DNA of 64,000 nucleotides from Guillardia theta CCMP2712 (Eukaryota > Cryptophyceae > Pyrenomonadales > Geminigeraceae): contig NW_005434619.1 in assembly GCF_000315625.1 (NCBI RefSeq), forward strand, positions 255,879-319,878, given 5' to 3'. A model generated the notes under the pieces. That model saw nothing but the letters and a program-made list of their open reading frames with translations. It did not search any database and was not told where the DNA came from. Shown in pieces: positions 57,178-64,000 of this stretch; the stretch's first letter is position 1; each line of letters begins with the position of its first letter. Made by a program: the position numbers and the translations under genes.

Positions 57178-60100
57178 CTATCCCTCCCTTGCACCCTGCT
57201 TCTTCTTCGGGCCAGAACCTTGCTTCTGTACCCTGCTCTTGCTCTGTGTGTCTCGAACATTCTTGTTCTGTTGATCTTCAACGTTCTGGTTCGGCGCCCT
57301 ATTCTTCCCCCTGGACGGGCGTCGGCGACGTTGACGCGACTGATTGGGGACAGCAGGGCTGCTGACCTTGAGATCTGTTTCCTCGAGAGCAAGGGAGATG
57401 TCGTTGTCCTCTACTTGTTCGACCTCTGCGCTGTTCCACGCATAGTAGAGCTGGGGTCCAGCAGAGGGAACAGCCTGCTGAGGATCTTGAGACGTTCCAC
57501 GGGTCATGCCGGTTTGCGCCTGATTGAGATACATTCTCTGACCTTGATCGAACGTGTGCTGAGGTCCTTGGTATGACTCTGCATGCGCCATTTGCGGTAG
57601 ATGGAGGATGTAGGGAGCAGGGTATGCTTGGTTGGCTGCGAAGGGAGCTGATGGGAAAACTGTATTGTGATGATGGTTGCCAGCTGTATTCTGTTGCACG
57701 TTAGCAAACAGTTGTGAAAATACAAACACAACACACCTGACAAGTAGCAGCGTAGAAGTATGGTCTGCTGGAGGGGACGGGGGGTCCCATCGGGTTCAAG
57801 GGCTGGAGAGAGCGAAGGCTGAGGTCGTGGATGAAGCGAAGGCCATGGTTGATGAAAATTTCAAGTGAATGAGCGGCTTCAACGGTGGCGGCAATGTTTG
57901 ACTGCCTCCATCTTGTGAGGACAACCTCTAAGAAATATCGAACGTTGCTGATCAAAGGCTGGAGAGGAGCCTTGAAATCCAATGGCAGGTTGCAGAACTG
58001 ATTGATCTGTTCCAGTTGCTGCAACAACGCAATCCCTTGGTTGTGTTTGTAGGTGACGTACTGATAGTCCTGTTGGAGTCCCAGTGCGCTGCCTGGTGTC
58101 GTCTGCCTGTTTCAAGTGCGTCAGTCAATTCAAGACATGTTAAGGAAGATTTACATGTTTTCATCTGCTGGATCAAACGCGTTCTTATGCGCAAGAATCT
58201 CTTGTGGTGTAATGGTGTTGATGGGTCTAGCACGAAGCTTTCTCAGAAGGAAGGCTCCTAACGTGGCATAACTCTTCGCAAAGACCTCCTCGTCCTCTTC
58301 TTCTATCGTCTTCTCGGCCTCCATCGTCACTTGCTCCTGCTCCCCTTGCTGCTCCGCCAGCTTCCGCCCTCGTCTCATACAGGCACAATTACTGTAGTTG
58401 ATATACCACTGAGAGAATTCTATCATCTCTGCTAGACATGCTTGAGCAGTCTGCACGTCGCCGGCTTGAAGAGCTTGTTTCAAAGTTTTCCTTTGCGGCA
58501 TATCAGCCTGATAATCCACCAGTGCAAGTAGAATGTTGATAACTTCTACCATCTGCTTTTCTTCTCCGCCATAAGGATTGTTGTGAAAGAACAAGAGAAG
58601 GCCTGCTGTACACTCAAACATCGCTCTGGCATAAGTTTGAATGGATGCTGTGCTGCTGTGCTGATCCATTCTCCTCAACATTCTCTTTGCGAACTTCAAA
58701 GACTCATTCACAAACTCGGTTGCCTTGTCTTCGGGAACGCTCTCATTGCTTCTCAGCAGTCTGATTGCCGAAACAGACTTTTGAAAGGAGGACGCAATGG
58801 GCGTGTACAGGGGTTCTACCTTGTTGTTCTGTCTGTTGCCATGTCTCTGACGCAAGTTCTCCACGTGCGAAAGCACAAGATTTGACACAAGCATCATCTC
58901 ACAAGAAATCCTCCAACTCTGCGGCGGAAGTTTTTCATCTTCTGCTGTAGAGGTCAAAGTCTTGATCCCACTCAGAGCGGTGGGGAAGATGCAAAAGCGT
59001 TTGACGGGAGTTGGGATGAGCATGTCGAAGAACGGGTAGCTGCGATGGAAGTTCTCCGATCTGATGGCGTTGCAACCGCGACAGAGCCAGTCGATGGCCT
59101 CCATTGCTAGAACATGTTGAGACAACTCCTGAGGTTTGTACTCTTTGGTTTGTCTCGCCAGGTTGCTGACGGAGATGCGGAGGTGTCTCTCGATTGACAG
59201 CTTTACCTCCTGCAGGTGCCTCTCCTCTATGTAGTTAGGCAGGAACGAGGAGATAGAGGGGACCCTCGTGATCACTCGGTCGAAGTGGAACCAACCAGCG
59301 AGCGAGTCCTCGAACTCCTTCACTGCCGTCTCGAAAGTTTGAAGGAAGGAAGCGCCGTGCTCGGAAGAAGACAGGTTGCGAGCAAGGCCAGCAAACCAGA
59401 CGTGGATGGTAGCGAACTTGAGCTTCGTGCTGGGGTCCTTGGACTTGACGACTTTCAGGAATTCGAGGAGGCTGAGGAGGAATCTACACAGTTTGTCGTT
59501 GACAAACTTCTTCATGTGTACTGAGAGGTTGAGAGGGTTCAATATGGACCAGTAGATGTCGTCGGAGAACAAGACGATCTCACTGTCGTCTGATATGTCA
59601 AAGAGCGTCTTGATGACTTCTTGCTGCACCTTGGACACGTACATTGAACTGTCTTTCCTCAGGATGCCAAAGAACCTCTCGAGATCCAAAAGCTCGTTGC
59701 TCGGCTTCATGTCTGGTTTGAGTGACGAACTGCAGTGTACAATCAGCTGCTGGAGGTCGACGAAGATGTTGTAGGCGGAGAAGATGATGGAGGAGATGTC
59801 TTCGTTCTTCATCTTGGAAGAAGGATCCAACTTGGCAAGGACTTGCAACTTGCTTGAGAGAACGACTGATCTGGGTATGCTCGAGACACAAGAAGAGTTT
59901 GCAGGGATCTCGAGTTTGGTGAGATTATCCAGCATGAAGAGCTCCATCTTCAAGAACAACGACCTCCATTCCACCAAGCTCATCAACTCCTCCTGCTCTA
60001 AGTCTTCTGTCGGCGAAGACATGATCTTGCTGGCAGTCTTCAACGACGAGCAGATGAAATCCTTGGCAGCGCTCTGGTCATTCGACTTGTACGCCGACAG

Positions 60101-63100
60101 CAGGTAGAGCTCTACCTTGAGGAGGAGCAGGTCTGACTTTGGTCTTCTTGCTTCAGATAGAATTTTCAAGGCCTTGGGCAGCTCCTCAAAGTTCTTCTCC
60201 TTGGCTACGATCATGGCGCTCTCCTTGTACTTGCCATGGGCACGTAGACGATCAGCAAGCTGCGACAAGTAGCCGTGCTGCAGCAGAAGCTCTTCCTCCA
60301 TGTGCGGGGGAAGCTTCTGCGCAGTCTCGTAGAAGCTCTTGAGCGCTGCCTGCCTCTGCTCCTCCGACACCCCGAAGTTCTTGGACGTTGACACCAGTGC
60401 GTCCGCCTTGCGCCGCAAGAAGCTTTCCTTGGAGAGGGAGGGAGGGAGGGAGGCATCCGGATGAGCCTCGTGGATGCGCAAGGCCTTGTCGTACTGCTTC
60501 TCTTGCAGGAGCTGCTTCAGGGCGACAGCGACGAACCCATGTTTGACCATAAGATTGATACACTTGTCCTGCTTGCCCACCTTCTTCAGGCATGACAAAG
60601 AGCACTTGAGGAAGTAGATCCGCTTGCTCTTGAACAGCTCGATGCAAGCTGAGAAAGTCTCCTCTGCCAGCTCATACTCCTCTGCCTCGAAGAAGCACTT
60701 GGCCGCTCTTGGAGTCCACCTCCTCCCGCACTCCAGCAGGAGCTCACCAGCCTGCACGAACGCCATCTTTCTCAGCTGGGCAGAGCTCTTGGGCGCCACG
60801 AACTGGATCAGGTGTTCAGCTCGCATCTCCATCTCCGAGACCCGGTCTCCTGACTTAGCGAAGCACTGGGAGGCCAGCTGGAAGAGGCCGACTCGCTTCA
60901 GGTTCATCCCCTGCTGCTCCCACTCCTCCTTGGTCGTCTTCTTGGCGAACGAGGGGCAGTGTAGCACGTTGCCCATGAGGTCAACCACCTCGCAGAGGTC
61001 CTTCCTCTCCAAGAAATGATACATGGGCGCACGCTGTACCTCGTCCTCGTCGTAGAGGATCACCCGAACCCTTGCGCGGGTGATGGCGGTATAGAGCTGT
61101 TTTAGCTCCTCGCAGAGGATCAGGTGAAGGGTCTCGTCGAACTCCAGGGGGCGCAGCCTCCCCATGACGTCTTTCTTGGCTTGCTGGCGCTTCTCCTGCA
61201 GCCTCTGCTCCTCCTCCTCGTCGTCGTGGATCAGGCAAGTCAAGATCACCCGCCACTCCTGGCTCGCCCGGCTGTCGGTGAAGAAGTTCCACTGGTCAAA
61301 GTCAGTCGCAGGGCTTCACTAGCACAGCAAGACGTACCAGGATGACGTCATCAAACTCCAGCCCCTTGGACTCGAGGATGGTCATGGCGAGGCATCCGTC
61401 GAAGAAGTGAGGAAGACGATCTTTCGCGTCCTGCGACCTCACGAGGATCACTTGGTGAGCTCCGAACTCGATCTGCGACTGTTTGCGATCAGCGCCGAGG
61501 ATGAGGATCGCAATGTCGTCGATGTCCGTCTCCTTGAGTAGCATCGGTCTGGGCCCCAGAAAGAAACCCCTCTCCTTAGGAAGCACGTCTATGAAGGCCG
61601 GGAACAACGTTTCCAACAGGCTTACGACGGAGGAGGCGGTTCCAAGGATCCCATTATGAGTCCGGTAGTTTACTGTCAGCGTGCAGACGTCGGGGATGAC
61701 GCAGGGTTGTCTCCCCTCCACCTCCTCCTGCTTGAACAAGGACTTGAGGTCTTCGAACCGGAACCCGATCCCCGTGGCGATGGTCTGGCAGGTGTCTCCG
61801 CTGAAGAACATGTCGTTCTTATCCTCACAGACCTTGAAGAATAGGGCCAACTCGGCCTGGGTAAAGTCTTGCGCCTCGTCAACGTAGATGCTATGTACCC
61901 TCTGCCTCTCTGGCGCGCCCACGTCATAGTTGTGGTAGATATGATGAGTCACGTCTGCGATATCGTACATGTTCAGCCTCTTCTTCTCCTTCTCGTACAG
62001 CTGGAAGAGGTCGTAAATCACGTCCCTGCTTCCCTTGCGGTCCCCCGGAAGGTCCTCCATGGCTTCCGAAGCCTTGAGTCCCTTGAAGTTTGGAGCCATC
62101 TTCTCGGGCATATGTAGGTACTCCTCCCTTGATAGGAACCCCTGGGAGCTTCTCAGAGCCTTGACAGAGCCCTTGATGTACGAGTGAATCTCCTGGAAGA
62201 CGCTGGATGGCGACAGCCATCGGCACTTGCCGCTCTTGGTGAGGGATGGCCAGATCCTTGACTCGAACACTTTGAAGTCCACCTCCTCCCTCAGCTGGAC
62301 CTTTGCTCGGGACTTTGCCCTGCTGTCCTCCCCAAGCTCGATGAAGTCTTCCATGGGCTCGTCGTCAAAGCAGAGCTCGTCGTCGTCGAGAGGGATCGAG
62401 TCCAGCATGCCTACCTCCTCGTGGAAGCTGCTGGCTCCCGCGTTGACCAGGCTGCCATCCTCGTTCCTCGGCCAGAAAGGTCGCGCTAGCGTTGCATCCA
62501 GCATCTGGAGCCACTCGGACTCAGTGAGGAACAAGGGGAAGGCCTCGGAGCTGACACTCCAAAGGGACGGAGGATAGTCGGACTTTGGGTCCACGTGTTG
62601 AACTCCTGCCTGCATGTTCTTGAAGGACTTGCGGACTTGATCTCTCAAGACACGGTTGGCTGTGACGAACACTTGGTTGTAGTCTTGCAACTTGGACTCG
62701 TTAACACTCAGGCATGAGTACATCTTCCACATCCTGTTGATGGCGATGGAAGTCTTGCCTGTCCCAGATCGTCCTACAAGGATGGTAGAGCATGTGCTGT
62801 TCGCAATCCTGCGATTGATGATTTCATCTTCACGGTCATCGGGAAGGAAAGGAAACTCTGGAAACACGTGCTCGCCCCCCTTCACGCTCCTCTTGTTCTT
62901 CTCAAAGTCGTTCAAGCTCTTCAGGAACTCATCGCTCAGCGCATAAAACTTGAGCACATTCAGACTTTCAGCTGTGCTGACAGCTGGGGGAGTGAAGATA
63001 AGTTCCTCGTGCAAGTCATACATCTCCTCTTCCGAGTCAACGAACGACGAGAACTTCTTGTCTTCCTGCAACCTCAGGCCATCCAAGTCACTGTCCTCGG

Positions 63101-64000
63101 AGAGCCTGTAGACTCGGGGGATGCGGGTGCCGTCTTTCTGCAAGGTGCTGTCTACGAAGATAGGAAGTAGCTTCTTCTCCACAGAGCTTTGTCTGCCGCT
63201 CTTGTGGGCATCGACAATGAAGCGCATACCGCGAGGAACGTCGTCGTGATCCAGACAAATCTTCCACAGGCGGATGGTGTCGGTGAAGGCTCCGATACGA
63301 GGGGAGTAGTCCACCGCATACTGCCACAAGAATCTCCTCCCGTCGTCAAAAGAAACGCAGGGGCTTTCAAAGATCTTGAGATGCTTGGGAGTTCCCTTCA
63401 AGCACTTCATCAGCGACCTGCCTTGCTCGCCGTTCGCCAGCCTCTTGATCTTGTGGATGGTCGATCGAAGTACCACCGGCTCGCGATGTAGACCAAACAG
63501 CTGGTCCTTGAACTCTCGCGTGACTCTCAGGTCCCACATACAGCTCGCCAGGTCTCGGATGGCAGACCGGTCATCACTGGCTGCCACTGGTGCCGTGACG
63601 TCTTCCTCGGCAGGGTCCCCACCTTCGGATCTCAGCTCGGCCTCATGGTTGCCTGGAGGAAAGTTTGAAGGGGCGCGGTCAGTCACATTCGATTCTGTTC
63701 GCTTGTCTCGGGGTCGTGACTGTTTCTCCTCCTCATCAGAATTTTCTGAACCATCTTCTTCGTCTGTGTCATGATCGTTTTCCTGCCCTTCATCACCTTC
63801 GTGTTGCAATCTGAGCATGAGAGCGGCAAGCAAGTCCTTCACTCTTTGTCGGTGTTGTACCATAGTCTCTGGTGTCTTCTCAGGAGATTCATCCGCTGTA
63901 TTGCTCGCTGGGATCTGAGATGGTTTAGCCGCCTCCACTACTGGATCAGCTTCGGCATCTGGAACATTGATCTTCTGCTCCCTCCGCCCGTCTTGTTGAG
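57178..64000 (-). CDS. UvrD-like SF1 helicase of the TRANK1 type (5' end beyond window)
   Basis: Exons from right to left: open past 64000 down to 61338, 61291-58155, 58106-57737 and 57690-57178, all in phase. Helicase motifs in order: Walker A GRSGTGKTS, IYVDEAQDFTQAEL (Walker B), FSGDTCQTIATGIGFRF, LTVNYRTHNGILGT, TILESKGLEFDDVIL joined across the intron to WNFFTDSRASQEWR, and LYTAITRARVRVILYDED. The FFTDS..EWR segment is typical of TRANK1/lupus-brain-antigen-like proteins. A long alpha-helical, TPR-like region follows (YRSMLF-type repeats, e.g. AERIVAKEKNFEELPKALKI), and a Gln/Arg-rich basic tail (RQRRRRPSRGKNRAP). It probably unwinds or remodels nucleic acid; RNA binding by the tail is a guess. 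Confidence 0.88.

Overview
The window is nuclear DNA of a photosynthetic, flagellated protist with a red-type secondary plastid. A cryptophyte such as Guillardia is the best fit, by inference. Nearly every gene is broken by short GT-AG introns, often 45-65 nt. Several proteins start with a signal peptide followed at once by Phe (MsrB at 36261, tandem-GST protein at 51031, disordered protein at 33430), the usual entry tag for a four-membrane red plastid. A TTLL9-type tubulin ligase implies an axoneme. Two runs of exactly 100 N (20855-20954, 39398-39497) are assembly gaps inside simple repeats.

Layout. 0-3 kb: tail of a beta-helix gene (+) and two small acidic hypothetical genes (-). 3.5-4.5 kb: RPL15 (+). 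4.7-7.2 kb: J-like chaperone (-). 8.9-14 kb: ankyrin/EF-hand/RCC1 gene (-). 14.8-16.9 kb: C2/zinc-finger gene (+). 17-20.3 kb: ionotropic glutamate receptor (-). 20.5-21.6 kb: large CCTGT array. 21.9-23.2 kb: Tat-type lumenal precursor (+). 23.3-24.6 kb: TPR-like gene (-). 25.9-26.9 kb: SLC25 carrier (+). 27-28.7 kb: apparently circularly permuted aspartic protease (-). 29.3-32.6 kb: TTLL9 (-). 33.4-34.8 kb: signal-peptide/disordered protein (+). 34.9-35.3 kb: mS38 (-). 36.3-37.3 kb: lumen-targeted MsrB (+). 37.4-38.4 kb: WD40 (-). 38.7 kb: tRNA-Gln. 40-42.8 kb: JmjC/PDZ/SET-like protein (+). 43-44.4 kb: bHLH-PAS-like (-). 45.6-47 kb: WWE-PARP (-). 48-49.3 kb: chalcone-isomerase fold (+). 49.5-50.7 kb: acidic membrane protein (-). 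51-52.2 kb: tandem GST-N (+). 53.7-54.7 kb: double Zn2Cys6 factor (+). 55.8-57.1 kb: secreted kelch protein (+). 57.2 kb to the right edge: UvrD/TRANK1-type helicase (-), cut by the window.

The genes are independent single-gene units with no operon logic. Two themes recur: plastid proteins (MsrB, tandem GST, Tat lumenal precursor, the 33.4-kb protein) and regulatory or signalling proteins with unusual domain mixes. Between genes lie two recurring kinds of non-coding sequence: C-rich blocks built on a TACCCC word, mostly near gene 5' ends, and very GC-rich islands built on GGGCCCGG words.

The most striking object is the aspartic protease. Its catalytic DTGS hairpin, preceded by a propeptide-like linker, lies after the C-terminal lobe in the same reading frame and is followed by a membrane anchor. 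Exon coordinates come from reading-frame continuity, GT/AG borders and family conservation by eye. No alignment or transcript evidence was available.
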